Shown one piece after another: positions 27,671 through 37,127 of a DNA stretch of 64,000 nucleotides. The stretch lies in contig JAKSJD010000002.1 in NCBI GenBank assembly GCA_024398435.1, forward strand, positions 242,454-306,453. Reading direction: 5' to 3'. The position numbers and the translations under genes are program-made. The notes beneath the pieces are model-generated. The model was given only the letters and a program-made list of their open reading frames with translations. It was not told where the DNA came from and did not search any database. Numbering within the stretch: the first letter of the stretch is position 1; each line of letters opens with the position of its first letter. Origin of the DNA: Bacteroidaceae bacterium. GTDB taxonomy: Bacteria; Bacteroidota; Bacteroidia; Bacteroidales; Bacteroidaceae.

Positions 27671-27929
27671 ATAAAATTTTTCAATTTCCGGTCATATAAT
27701 ATTGACAAATTGATGCAAGAGCCATACATTTGTGTTGATTCGGCCTATTTGTGCTTTCTCTGCTTTGCAATTTGCGTGTGTTTGGATGATGATTTGTTAT
27801 ATAATATATAAGATAATGTGTGGGAAATGCTTGCTTTCGGTGTGGCCTTTCCATTGTATTTTAGTTTTGCAGGAATAATACTCCGAATCCACTTGTTCCA
27901 TTCTATGAATCATCATTCTAAATTTTAGA

Positions 27930-28016
27930 GTCATAACTTATGACTTGAACGTCATAACATTGTGACTTGAACGACATAACATTATGACTTGAAAGACATA
28001 ACTTATGATTTGAGAA
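27930..28016. repeat. 22-bp-period tandem array C
   Basis: Four units start at 27930 (21 bp), 27951, 27973 and 27995 (22 bp each). Each holds an inverted repeat, e.g. GTCATAA-C-TTATGAC in unit 1, followed by a CTTGAA-type spacer. Sequence unrelated to arrays A and B. Confidence 0.85.
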
Positions 28017-28188
28017 TGTTTGTGGCTTCTTCACTAAATGGAATCGGAATGACTGAGGAAATGTTTTGCCTTCTTCGGGAAAAGATTTTATGCCCTTTTC
28101 TTGTGAGGTGTTTACTCCAAAATCAACGATTTCATCGGGGTTTTCGGCCAGACGTGTTTTTTTCGTGTATTTTTTATTGAGCAAAAGT

Positions 28189-28219
28189 TTTGTGGTTTTG
28201 AAAAATAATACTAACTTTG
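28189..28219 (+). promoter_or_regulatory. Promoter of the 28345 gene
   Basis: TTTG 28189-28192, 19-bp spacer, TAACTTTG 28212-28219: a full Bacteroidetes promoter. The implied leader is about 120 nt and includes AGGGGGAAAATATTCCCT (a weak hairpin), then the CGCGCGTATATATATA run at 28289-28304. Confidence 0.75.
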
Positions 28220-28288
28220 CCGGCGAAACCGTACTGAGAACCTATTTCACGATGATGCGAGTTTAGGCAAAGGGGGAAAATATTCCCT

Positions 28289-28313
28289 CGCGCGTATATA
28301 TATAATAATGTGT
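28289..28313 (+). repeat. Alternating CGCGCG-TATATATA tract with ATAATGTGT
   Basis: Sixteen bases of strict purine-pyrimidine alternation (28289-28304) run into the ATAATGTGT motif (28305-28313). A reversed relative lies at 52873-52920, where CACATTATTATTTTA precedes GTGCGCGAGGG. Confidence 0.55.
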
Positions 28314-28344
28314 AAAATGTAATACTAACTAAAATGTTTTGAAT

Positions 28345-28983
28345 ATGAAAAAGTCGTTCTTAGCAATCGTGGCAATAATGTTTGCAGCAAATGTTTTTGC
28401 ACAAGACCGTCCGGTTCCTGGATATCTTTCCGGAGTTCCTGAAGTGTTGAATTATCAGTTGGAGATGTGTAAGGTGCTATTCAACTCTGAAGATTATCCA
28501 TTATCAAATAATGGTTTTACGATTGAGCCATCACTTATGGCGGAGAAAGGTGTTAGGATTTCACGCGAATTAGGTACTAATAATTGTGTACTTGTATTGA
28601 CAAAGGCTGTAGATCGTACTTTTTGGGGTGCTTTCAGAAAAGAAAGACGTACTGAAATGCCAACAATCCAGACTTATGAGTTGAAATTGAATGAAGAGCT
28701 AGGTTCAAAATTGCAAGGTTTGTTGAAATCATCTGTTTTGGCTTCCGCCTATCCTCTTAAGCCAGATACAAAACTTGATGGATTGGTATTTGGTTTGTTT
28801 TCTGAAGGCAATACTGCTACACTTCATTCCCCAGAACCATCTACGAATTGCGCTAAATTGATTGATGTTTTGTGGAAAATATGTGATTCCATCGAGAAAA
28901 ACGATGTTGAACAATATAAGAGTTTAGTTCCTGAAATGGAACGTTTGACGCAATATTTCACTTCGCTTTGGCCAAAGGAATAA
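28345..28983 (+). CDS. Exported protein of unknown function
   Basis: 212 residues, unrecognised. The start is the ATG at 28345, which begins a signal peptide MKKSFLAIVAIMFAANVFAQ; an in-frame TTG two codons earlier is not needed. The mature protein is mixed alpha/beta with no Cys pattern, metal motif or membrane segment: a VPGYLSGVPEVLNYQLEM opening, then CVLVLTKAVDRTFWGAFRKERR and a helical end (IDVLWKICDSIEKNDVEQYKSLV). Codon use (many TTG, AAT, TTT) is less biased and more AT-rich than in neighbouring genes, consistent with low expression or acquisition. It lies 79 nt before the DUF4419 gene, with an ATAATGTGT motif in between. Confidence 0.72.
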   Translation: MKKSFLAIVAIMFAANVFAQDRPVPGYLSGVPEVLNYQLEMCKVLFNSEDYPLSNNGFTIEPSLMAEKGVRISRELGTNNCVLVLTKAVDRTFWGAFRKERRTEMPTIQTYELKLNEELGSKLQGLLKSSVLASAYPLKPDTKLDGLVFGLFSEGNTATLHSPEPSTNCAKLIDVLWKICDSIEKNDVEQYKSLVPEMERLTQYFTSLWPKE

Positions 28984-29062
28984 CTTTTGTATAGTGTTCG
29001 TGTCAAATAAATCGTTCTTATATATTACATAATAATGTGTATAAAGATAATAATATAAAGAA

Positions 29063-30454
29063 ATGACAAGAACTAAATTCATGCTCCTTGTTTGCTGTTT
29101 GTTTGTCCTTGCAGCAAATGCCCAAGTAGTGAAGACGAATGAAGGTGTTACCTTCACCGTTGATAAGAATCTTGGTGAGCCACAGGAATTCTATCGATTG
29201 ATTCAACCACAATATTCAAAGAGAATCCCATATTGGCTCCTCAGTAGCTATAAGGCATTGAATACGGATAAGGAATTCATTGCTTCGAGCTTTGGCAACG
29301 AAACCTTTGCTGTTGCTGGCACTCAACCAATGTTCCGTTTCTTTCGTGATGCCTATGCCCAGCATCGCCCAATCGTATTGACACCCGATGCAGTTTGGCT
29401 CTTGATAGCTCAGGGATTCAGCCATTATGTGAATACCAATTCCGAGGAACTTCGCTCTCAGTTGGTCGAACATGATGGGAAAATTGACCTCATTGCAGTG
29501 ACTAACAAATCACTTTACGACCCTGATTATGATTGGGAGAATACGCTTGAGCAGTTCCGAACCGAAATCGTGAACCATACGAAAGGCGATATTGCCGAAA
29601 CCCTCACTGCCGATTTCACCACAACAGGCCTTACCGAACGACTTGCTTCCGACATTACCCTGATGGATGCCTTTAAGCCTTACTTCGATTATCAGGAAAT
29701 GTATCAGAGTTGCGGAATACCTTCGGTGACACTTAAAGGTACACCCGAAGATTGGCAAAAGGTGTTGGACAAGGCAATGAAACTCGAAAAGTATGGCCTT
29801 GGATGGTGGACAAGCGAGTTGAAACCCGTATTGCAGGAGTTTGTGAAAGCTTCACAGGGGAAGATAAATAGAAAGTTTTGGCAGCGGATTGTGAAGGTTC
29901 GTTCGGTGAAAGAACTCAAGGGCGGTGGTTGCTCGCGTGAAAAGCCAACAACCCTGGACGGATGGTTCCTCTCATTCTTCCCATTCGACAGCAATGGAAA
30001 GACACCAAACAAAGTGCCTTTCAATACGTATAAGATGCTTCCGGAAGTTGTAAAAACCGGTTTCGTCCACAATGTCCTCGACCTTCAGGGCAAGCTCATT
30101 TCGAGCACGAATATGGAACTCTGGGCAGGATTCATCGGAATTGATGAAGACACAATCACCAACACACTCTCTCCAAAGATTGGTTGGGCGGTTCGCGAAG
30201 CAGATAATCAGGAAGATGCAATCGTGACACAAGTTCAACGGAGTTCCAGCAAACCACTTCGCATAGATAAAGTGCCTGAAGGATTAAAGAAGTTGACGCA
30301 TTTGCATGAACTCAACCTCGACTTCACCGGAAAAGTAGTTCTCCCCGAATGGCTCGAAGAACTCGACATTAAGATTCTGAGGGTAAATGGTCAGATGACC
30401 GATGAAGAGAAGGAGGCAATCAAGAAGCGGTTCCCACAAGTGGAATTCCAGTAG
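29063..30454 (+). CDS. DUF4419 domain protein, exported
   Basis: 463 residues with signal peptide MTRTKFMLLVCCLFVLAANAQ. The body matches the DUF4419 family: a TPDAVWLLIAQGFSHYVN segment near residue 115, an EQFRTEIVNHT helix, the WWTSELKPVLQEFVKAS block, and a GGCSREKPTTLDGWFLSFFPFD block near 295, then W.GFIGIDED. The family occurs in bacteria and fungi and has no known activity. A short C-terminal LRR-like piece (GLKKLTHLHELNLDFTGKVVLPEWL) follows. It may be transcribed with the 28345 gene and ends at the hairpin 30544-30572. Confidence 0.83.
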   Translation: MTRTKFMLLVCCLFVLAANAQVVKTNEGVTFTVDKNLGEPQEFYRLIQPQYSKRIPYWLLSSYKALNTDKEFIASSFGNETFAVAGTQPMFRFFRDAYAQHRPIVLTPDAVWLLIAQGFSHYVNTNSEELRSQLVEHDGKIDLIAVTNKSLYDPDYDWENTLEQFRTEIVNHTKGDIAETLTADFTTTGLTERLASDITLMDAFKPYFDYQEMYQSCGIPSVTLKGTPEDWQKVLDKAMKLEKYGLGWWTSELKPVLQEFVKASQGKINRKFWQRIVKVRSVKELKGGGCSREKPTTLDGWFLSFFPFDSNGKTPNKVPFNTYKMLPEVVKTGFVHNVLDLQGKLISSTNMELWAGFIGIDEDTITNTLSPKIGWAVREADNQEDAIVTQVQRSSSKPLRIDKVPEGLKKLTHLHELNLDFTGKVVLPEWLEELDIKILRVNGQMTDEEKEAIKKRFPQVEFQ

Positions 30455-30543
30455 AGCTTCCCGATATTCCAACAGTGGGTTCGGTATTGATGCCTTTGGA
30501 ATCGTTGCTTGGAATTAGTGATGAAGAATGAAAAATAATATGA

Positions 30544-30576
30544 GCGAGAGCCGAAGTTTTTTCGGTTTTCGCTTGT
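30544..30576 (+). terminator. Terminator after the DUF4419 gene
   Basis: Twelve-base stem 30544-30555 with 30561-30572 (two G-U pairs), GTTTT loop, followed by TTGTTTAT. It lies directly before the promoter of the next gene. Confidence 0.75.
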
Positions 30577-30603
30577 TTATATATAAAATAATGTGTAACT
30601 TTG
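30573..30603 (+). promoter_or_regulatory. Promoter of the SGNH hydrolase gene, giving a very short leader
   Basis: TTG 30573-30575, 20-bp spacer, perfect -7 box TAACTTTG 30596-30603. The start codon ATG is at 30609, only 5 nt after the -7 box, so the transcript would be leaderless or nearly so. The ATAATGTGT motif overlaps the -7 box (30588-30596). Confidence 0.65.
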
Positions 30604-30608
30604 CAGCC

Positions 30609-31814
30609 ATGAAACAGACAATTATTACCTCAATCATTTGCTTGCTCGCATCACTCAATGTGTGTGCCAAGAAGCAGGCAGGCGGATGGGTGGTTTCGTG
30701 GACAACAGCCATTCAGCTCGTTGAGCCACACAATATGCCCCCAAAGCCTTTTCTTTCGGGCAATTCCCTAAGGCAGATAGTACAGGTTTCGATTCCAGGC
30801 GATCAGGTGGAACTGAAACTCAGTAACGAATACAACAAGGAAGAAACCGAGATTCTCGGCATTGAAATAGCTGAAGCTCTCACTGAAGGAGCCGAGCCAA
30901 CTATCGATGAGGCTTCGACAGTTCAGGTAACCTTTGGAGGAAAGCCAGGTGTGACAATGCAGCCAGGAGGTTCGGCAGTCTCCGATCCTGTGAAGTTCAA
31001 GTTGACTCCTCGCAAGAATGTGGCCATCACAATCCATTTCGGTAAGGCTTCGACTCAGTCAATCTCTGGCCATCCAGGTTCGCGTACAACTTCCTACATT
31101 GTGGAAGGCAACTCACAAGACTTCTCCAGTGCAGTTCGTACCGACCATTGGTACTACATCAACAGCCTTCTTGTTCCTGCAAAGAAGGGCAACAGAGCTA
31201 TTGCAGTTCTCGGCAACTCAATCACTGATGGCCGTGGAACCACAACCAATGGACAGAACCGTTGGACAGACGTTCTCTCTGAACGCTTGCTCAAGAATAA
31301 GAAGACAAAGAATGTGAGCGTATTGAATCAAGGCCTTGGAGGCAATTGCGTTCTCTTCGGCGGACTTGGCCCTACGGGCAGAAGCCGTTACGAACGTGAT
31401 GTTCTCAAGCAAGAAGGGGTTCGCTATGCAATTATCTTCGAAGGTGTGAACGACCTTGGCGGAAGCAGAGATGGAATGCAAACAGCCAATATGCTCATCG
31501 AGACATTCCAGGATATGATTAACAAAGCTCATGCTCAAGGCATCACAATCTATGGTGCAACCATAATGCCATTCAAGGGCAACGGATACTACAACGAAAG
31601 CCGCGAAGCAGGTCGCCAGCACTTGAACGCATGGATTCGTGAGGCAGGTCATTTCGATGGAGTTATCGATTTCGATGCTGCAATGCGCGATCCGGAGCAA
31701 CCTGACCGACTCAATCCTGCTTATCTCTTCGAAAACGACTGGCTCCACTCCAATGCAGATGGTTATCAGCACATGGGCGAAGCAATCGACTTGAAGCTCT
31801 TCGAAAAGAAATAA
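30609..31814 (+). CDS. Secreted SGNH/GDSL-type esterase
   Basis: 401 residues: signal peptide MKQTIITSIICLLASLNVCA, an N-terminal beta domain to about 195 (WTTAIQLVEPHNMPP, then SLRQIVQVSIPGDQVELKLSN), and an SGNH hydrolase domain with block I VLGNSITDG (catalytic Ser), block II GLGGNCV, block III FEGVNDLGG and block V DWLHSNADGY (Asp-His). The arrangement resembles carbohydrate acetylesterases acting on plant polysaccharides, so removal of acetyl groups from xylan or pectin is plausible, in line with the GH5-GH43 gene and xylA/xylB; the substrate is inference. The ATG at 30609 is preferred over longer in-frame readings because it starts the signal peptide. Confidence 0.88.
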   Translation: MKQTIITSIICLLASLNVCAKKQAGGWVVSWTTAIQLVEPHNMPPKPFLSGNSLRQIVQVSIPGDQVELKLSNEYNKEETEILGIEIAEALTEGAEPTIDEASTVQVTFGGKPGVTMQPGGSAVSDPVKFKLTPRKNVAITIHFGKASTQSISGHPGSRTTSYIVEGNSQDFSSAVRTDHWYYINSLLVPAKKGNRAIAVLGNSITDGRGTTTNGQNRWTDVLSERLLKNKKTKNVSVLNQGLGGNCVLFGGLGPTGRSRYERDVLKQEGVRYAIIFEGVNDLGGSRDGMQTANMLIETFQDMINKAHAQGITIYGATIMPFKGNGYYNESREAGRQHLNAWIREAGHFDGVIDFDAAMRDPEQPDRLNPAYLFENDWLHSNADGYQHMGEAIDLKLFEKK

Positions 31815-31846
31815 AGTCGAGAGAATAAGTCAAAGCAAATCAAACG

Positions 31847-31889
31847 AAAAGGGCGGTAGTTGGAATTGTTAGCTAACTATCGTCCTTTT
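31847..31889. terminator. Bidirectional terminator between SGNH gene and recO
   Basis: Fifteen-base stem 31847-31861 with 31875-31889 (two G-U pairs), 13-nt loop, AAAA on one side and TTTTT on the other, so it can end transcription from either side of this convergent pair. Confidence 0.85.
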
Positions 31890-32083
31890 TCTAGCTGTTC
31901 GAAGGCTCGAGTTTAGCAAGAAATGATGCTGAGTTTAGCAAGAAATGAGCTCGAGTTTAGCAAGAAATGAAGTTGAGTTTAGCTGTTCGTGGAACGAAAC
32001 ATCGCGTTCGTTGGCATGAAGTTTCGCGAAGTTTTAGGTAAAGTTTCGCGATGTTTAGGGGCGAATCTCGCGTTCTTTTCCGA
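31887..32083. repeat. 22-bp-period tandem array D (AGTTTAGC/CGCG family)
   Basis: Units start at 31887, 31909, 31931, 31953 and 31975, then after a 21-bp step at 31996, 32018, 32040 and 32062. Units 2-4 share GAGTTTAGCAAGAAATGA; later units share AAGTTTCGCGA. TAGCTGTTCG occurs at the same unit offset at 31892 and 31980. Read on the minus strand, units 2-4 (CATTTCTTGCTAAACTC) align with those of array F (CATTTCTCGCGAAACTC). The array ends 11 nt from the recO stop. Confidence 0.85.
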
Positions 32084-32094
32084 AGAACTTCCTT

Positions 32095-32850
32095 TCAATC
32101 GAATATCTCACGAAGGATTTCGAGCGATTTCAGTTCGGCAAAACCAGGCAAATGAATGCGGTAATAGTCGTTCAACACCTCAAGACATCTTTGCCTTTGT
32201 TGGCGCGAAAGGCCATAAAGATGCATGTTGTCATAGTTCATGTGGAGCATGTAAGGCAAAGTCCTAGCTTCCTCGGGACGAAGAAAATAAGGATGTGAAG
32301 GCTGACCAATGCGGAATTCACAATTCAAGAGGTCGAAGAAATATCGGCTCAATTCAGTTCGAACCAAGTTGGCATCAGATTTGTCCACATTAGGAAATAT
32401 ACCTATAAAACGCGTGAGGCGCGAAAGGAAAACGAGATGGAAATTGGCAAATCCACGTTCGGCACAATCGAGCCAAAGCAACGAATCCTCAACATATTGG
32501 AAAAGCAAACGGTTTTCGCTCTCTTCCTTAATGGCATTTGCAAGGAATTCGGCCAAAAACATCGAGAGAGTCATCTTCACCGGATTCACCGTGAGCGAAC
32601 TGTACTGATGATAGAATCCCATCTCCTTAGGTTGGGGCAGCCCCTTCAAAGCGTGAACGTCACACTCGAACTCAACCATGCTCAAAGGCATAAACAATGA
32701 TGGTACAACCCGACTGCCTTTACGCTTTCCACCAGCCGAACGCTTCATCATAACCGACATTCGCCCATAAGCATCAGTGAACAGGTCGACAATATATCCA
32801 TTGTCACCATACCTGACTGTTCGTAAAACTATACCATGCAACTTGTTCAT
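32095..32850 (-). CDS. recO: DNA repair protein RecO
   Basis: RecO binds ssDNA/SSB and, with RecR, loads RecA in gap repair. The 251-residue protein starts MNKLHGIVLRTVRYGDNGYIVDLFT, the usual OB-fold N-terminus (an earlier in-frame ATG adds an unrelated 16 residues), followed by the YGRMSVMMKRSAGGKRK turn and a helical C-terminal part. No zinc Cys cluster is visible, as in several Bacteroidetes RecO proteins. A -7 box is at 32887-32894. It is read leftward and converges on the SGNH gene across array D. Confidence 0.88.
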   Translation of the reverse strand: MNKLHGIVLRTVRYGDNGYIVDLFTDAYGRMSVMMKRSAGGKRKGSRVVPSLFMPLSMVEFECDVHALKGLPQPKEMGFYHQYSSLTVNPVKMTLSMFLAEFLANAIKEESENRLLFQYVEDSLLWLDCAERGFANFHLVFLSRLTRFIGIFPNVDKSDANLVRTELSRYFFDLLNCEFRIGQPSHPYFLRPEEARTLPYMLHMNYDNMHLYGLSRQQRQRCLEVLNDYYRIHLPGFAELKSLEILREIFD

Positions 32851-32886
32851 TTTCGGTAAAAAACGGCTTTTTTGCCCTTCAGAATG

Positions 32887-32894
32887 CAAATTTA
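32887..32894 (-). promoter_or_regulatory. -7 box of recO
   Basis: CAAATTTA on the plus strand is TAAATTTG on the minus strand, 36 nt upstream of the recO ATG. No clear -33 element. Confidence 0.5.
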
Positions 32895-32947
32895 GCAAAA
32901 GAAATTGAAAAAAATCACGTTTAACCCTAAAAAAAAGCAGAAAAAAT

Positions 32948-32978
32948 TTTGTCAGTCAAAATAAAGTACGTACCTTTG
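32948..32978 (+). promoter_or_regulatory. Promoter of tRNA-Glu
   Basis: TTTG 32948-32951, 19-bp spacer, TACCTTTG 32971-32978. The same pair with the same spacing precedes tRNA-Phe (62068-62098). Confidence 0.85.
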
Positions 32979-33031
32979 CATCCGCAAAACCGCAAAACGC
33001 GTTTTTTGCTAGGCAATATTTGCCAGAGGCT

Positions 33032-33103
33032 GGTCCCTTCGTCTATCGGCTAGGACGAGAGATTTTCATTCTCTAAAGAGCAGTTCGATTCTGCTAGGGA
33101 CTA
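33032..33103 (+). tRNA. tRNA-Glu (anticodon TTC)
   Basis: 72 nt without encoded CCA. Acceptor stem GGTCCCT with AGGGACT, D arm CTATCGGCTAGG, anticodon stem AGAGA/TCTCT at 33058-33062 and 33070-33074 with loop TTTTCAT, anticodon TTC at 33065-33067, T arm with GTTCGATTC. It is followed 65 nt later by rpsT and may be co-transcribed with it. Confidence 0.97.
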
Positions 33104-33168
33104 CTTCAACAATAAGAATTGAAAGAAGAGCATAGCTCAACAACTCCGCAAAAAAAGAAAATTAAATA

Positions 33169-33423
33169 ATGGCAAATCACAAATCAACTATCAAGCGCAT
33201 GCGTCAGAACGAGACTCGTCGTCTCCACAACCGCTACTACGCAAAGACTATGCGCAACGCACTTCGCAAGCTTCGCGCAACTACAGATAAGGAAGCTGCA
33301 ACAGAGATGTATCCAAAGGTACAGAAGATGTTAGACAAACTCGCTAAGCAGAATATCATCCACTGGAAAAAGGCTGCAAACCTCAAGTCTGGTGCTGTTA
33401 AGTATATCGCTAAGCTCGCTTGA
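33169..33423 (+). CDS. rpsT: 30S ribosomal protein S20
   Basis: 84 residues, very basic, starting [35 protein letters not shown], the conserved S20 N-terminus that threads into 16S rRNA; the rest forms the three-helix bundle and ends [13 protein letters not shown]. Length is normal. It follows tRNA-Glu and is closed by a terminator at 33460-33488. Confidence 0.97.
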   Translation: MANHKSTIKRMRQNETRRLHNRYYAKTMRNALRKLRATTDKEAATEMYPKVQKMLDKLAKQNIIHWKKAANLKSGAVKYIAKLA

Positions 33424-33459
33424 TAATTAGTAAAAAATAAACATAAAAGTTAATATAAA

Positions 33460-33488
33460 GGTGCCTTTTAAAAAAGGTGCCTTTTTTT
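33460..33488 (+). terminator. Terminator of rpsT
   Basis: Ten-base stem 33460-33469 with 33472-33481 (two G-U pairs, two-base loop) followed by seven T. The arms also read as a direct repeat of AAGGTGCC. Confidence 0.8.
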
Positions 33489-33509
33489 ATTAAAAAAAAG
33501 CACCGGAAG

Positions 33510-33541
33510 TTTGGTTGTTTCACAAAAAAATCGTAAATTTG
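33510..33541 (+). promoter_or_regulatory. Promoter of gyrB
   Basis: TTTG 33510-33513, 20-bp spacer, TAAATTTG 33534-33541; the ATG is 25 nt downstream. Confidence 0.85.
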
Positions 33542-33560
33542 TAGCGTGAAATGTGAATAA

Positions 33561-35543
<1,983 letters not shown>

Positions 35544-35595
35544 TTGCAACTACATCACTGAATGAACATTTCATTCAATTCTTACATATATTCTC

Positions 35596-35641
35596 GTGCC
35601 GACCAAAAAGAAGTGATTCTGACCGAGTCGGCACATCTTTT
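35596..35641 (+). terminator. Terminator of gyrB
   Basis: GTGCCGAC 35596-35603 pairs with GTCGGCAC 35627-35634 across a 23-nt loop, followed by ATCTTTTTT. Confidence 0.75.
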
Positions 35642-35669
35642 TTGATGTGCTTTATATAAAGAATACAAT

Positions 35670-35701
35670 AATCCCTGCCATAAATCTGTATGGCAGGGAT
35701 T
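35670..35701. terminator. Perfect 13-bp hairpin between gyrB and ftsZ
   Basis: AATCCCTGCCATA (35670-35682), six-base loop, TATGGCAGGGATT (35689-35701), then CAATTTTTT. It lies between the converging gyrB and ftsZ genes and could stop readthrough from either side; the T run favours the rightward direction. Confidence 0.8.
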
Positions 35702-35787
35702 CAATTTTTTATGTATCTTATGCTATTATAGTAGCAAAGGAATATACAATTATTATAGCTAAGATATATACAATCGCAACCTTTATG

Positions 35788-37104
35788 TTAAAAAGTTATT
35801 ACAGTTCCAGCAGTATGAGTGGCCGCATTGGTTGAGTTGGAAATCTCTCCAATCTGTCGGAATTCATCACGTTTACGTCTGTATGTTGGCAAACTTTCAA
35901 CCATACTGATGATTTCGTCATTGTCAAGGTCTTCATCACGGAAGATATAAGTGAAGGCACGCTTGCGAATGGAATCACCCTTTCTGTCAGGTCCGTATAT
36001 GAGGATTCGGCGGTTTTCGTTTTCGATTTCCTTTTCATCACGTTCAGCTTGTTTCTTTCTTTCTTCTTCCATTTGCTGGATTACACGTTCAGCCATTTCT
36101 GGTGAGTTGATATCACTGACACCAAATCCTGTAGCCAAAATTGTAACCTTAACTTGGTCGCCAAGAGAAGAGTCGACTGAAAGTCCCCATTTAGTTTCGA
36201 TAATATCCGTTGTCTTCATCTTTTCCATGAAGTCAGAAATCTCGTTCATCTCTTCCATCATGAGTCCCTGAGAACCGTGACCGTCTTCTCCTCCATTGAA
36301 AGCAATGTGGAGCAAGAGCTTGTGAGAATGATAGATATCATTGTTGTTGAGCAATGGAGAGTGGAGAGCATCTTCAATAGCTTGAGTTATACGGTTTTCG
36401 CCTCTACCGAATCCTGTACTCATGATAGCAACGCCACCATTGAGGAGAACAGTGCGAACATCCTTGAAGTCGAGATTGATGACACCGTGCATTGTGATGA
36501 TTTCAGCAATGCTTCGAGCTGCATTGCTAAGAGTTTCATCTGCTTTTGCGAAAGCATCAAGAACAGTCAGTTCTGGATAGATTTCGCGAAGGCGCTCGTT
36601 GTTGATTACGAGAAGGGCATCAACATTCTTGCTGAGTTCGGTCACGCCATCCAATGCCTGGTCGATTTTCTTATTACCTTCCCATTTGAAAGGAATTGTA
36701 ACGATACCAACAGTAAGGATGTCATTGTCCTTTGCTGCTTTTGCAATTACAGGAGCAGCACCAGTACCGGTACCACCCCCCATTCCGGCTGTGATGAACA
36801 CCATCTTAGTTCCGTCGGAAAGCATTGCCTTGATTTCGTCCATAGATTCTTCGGCAGCCTTGCGACCTGCTTCTGGATTGTTGCCGGCTCCAAGACCATC
36901 CTTACCAAGTTGGAGTTTGCTTGGAACGCATGAATCGCTGAGAGCCTTGTTATCAGTATTGCAAACCGTGAAAGCAACATCGTGAATTCCTTTGCGATAC
37001 ATGTTGTTGACAGCATTACAGCCACCACCACCAACACCGATAACCTTTATTATACTGGTCTTTCCCTCTGGGAATGTGAATGTTATATTTTCGTCGTCGA
37101 ACAT
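35788..37104 (-). CDS. ftsZ: Cell division GTPase FtsZ
   Basis: FtsZ polymerises into the Z-ring. 438 residues: GTP-binding N-terminal domain with GGGGCN at 25-30 and the tubulin signature GGGTGTG at 109-115, T7 loop NLDFKDVRTVL (the catalytic Asp acts on the neighbouring subunit), and the C-terminal subdomain to about 325. A charged linker (QQMEEERKKQAERDEKEIENENRR) follows, and a C-terminal end (YRRKRDEFRQIGEIS) differs from the proteobacterial peptide. It is the last gene of the leftward dcw cluster, 23 nt after ftsA. Confidence 0.97.
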   Translation of the reverse strand: MFDDENITFTFPEGKTSIIKVIGVGGGGCNAVNNMYRKGIHDVAFTVCNTDNKALSDSCVPSKLQLGKDGLGAGNNPEAGRKAAEESMDEIKAMLSDGTKMVFITAGMGGGTGTGAAPVIAKAAKDNDILTVGIVTIPFKWEGNKKIDQALDGVTELSKNVDALLVINNERLREIYPELTVLDAFAKADETLSNAARSIAEIITMHGVINLDFKDVRTVLLNGGVAIMSTGFGRGENRITQAIEDALHSPLLNNNDIYHSHKLLLHIAFNGGEDGHGSQGLMMEEMNEISDFMEKMKTTDIIETKWGLSVDSSLGDQVKVTILATGFGVSDINSPEMAERVIQQMEEERKKQAERDEKEIENENRRILIYGPDRKGDSIRKRAFTYIFRDEDLDNDEIISMVESLPTYRRKRDEFRQIGEISNSTNAATHTAGTVITF

Positions 37105-37127
37105 AGTCTTATATGTTTTAGTGGTTA

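Larger units (their letters stand above)
27632..28344. other. 713-nt divergent gap
   Basis: Holds the xylB -7 box (27663-27670), an ATAATGTGT motif at 27813, array C (27930-28016), the promoter of the rightward gene (28189-28219) and an alternating CGCGCG/TATATA tract in its leader. A leftward 88-codon open frame at 27918-28184 crosses the array and has no signal or family resemblance; I do not count it as a gene. Confidence 0.7.

Noticed and set aside
27918-28184. Leftward 88-codon open frame
   Set aside because: Runs through array C, has no signal peptide, domain or promoter, and its composition follows the repeats.
35644-35787. Small RNA between gyrB and ftsZ
   Set aside because: The 13-bp hairpin is better explained as a terminator between converging genes; no promoter precedes it.
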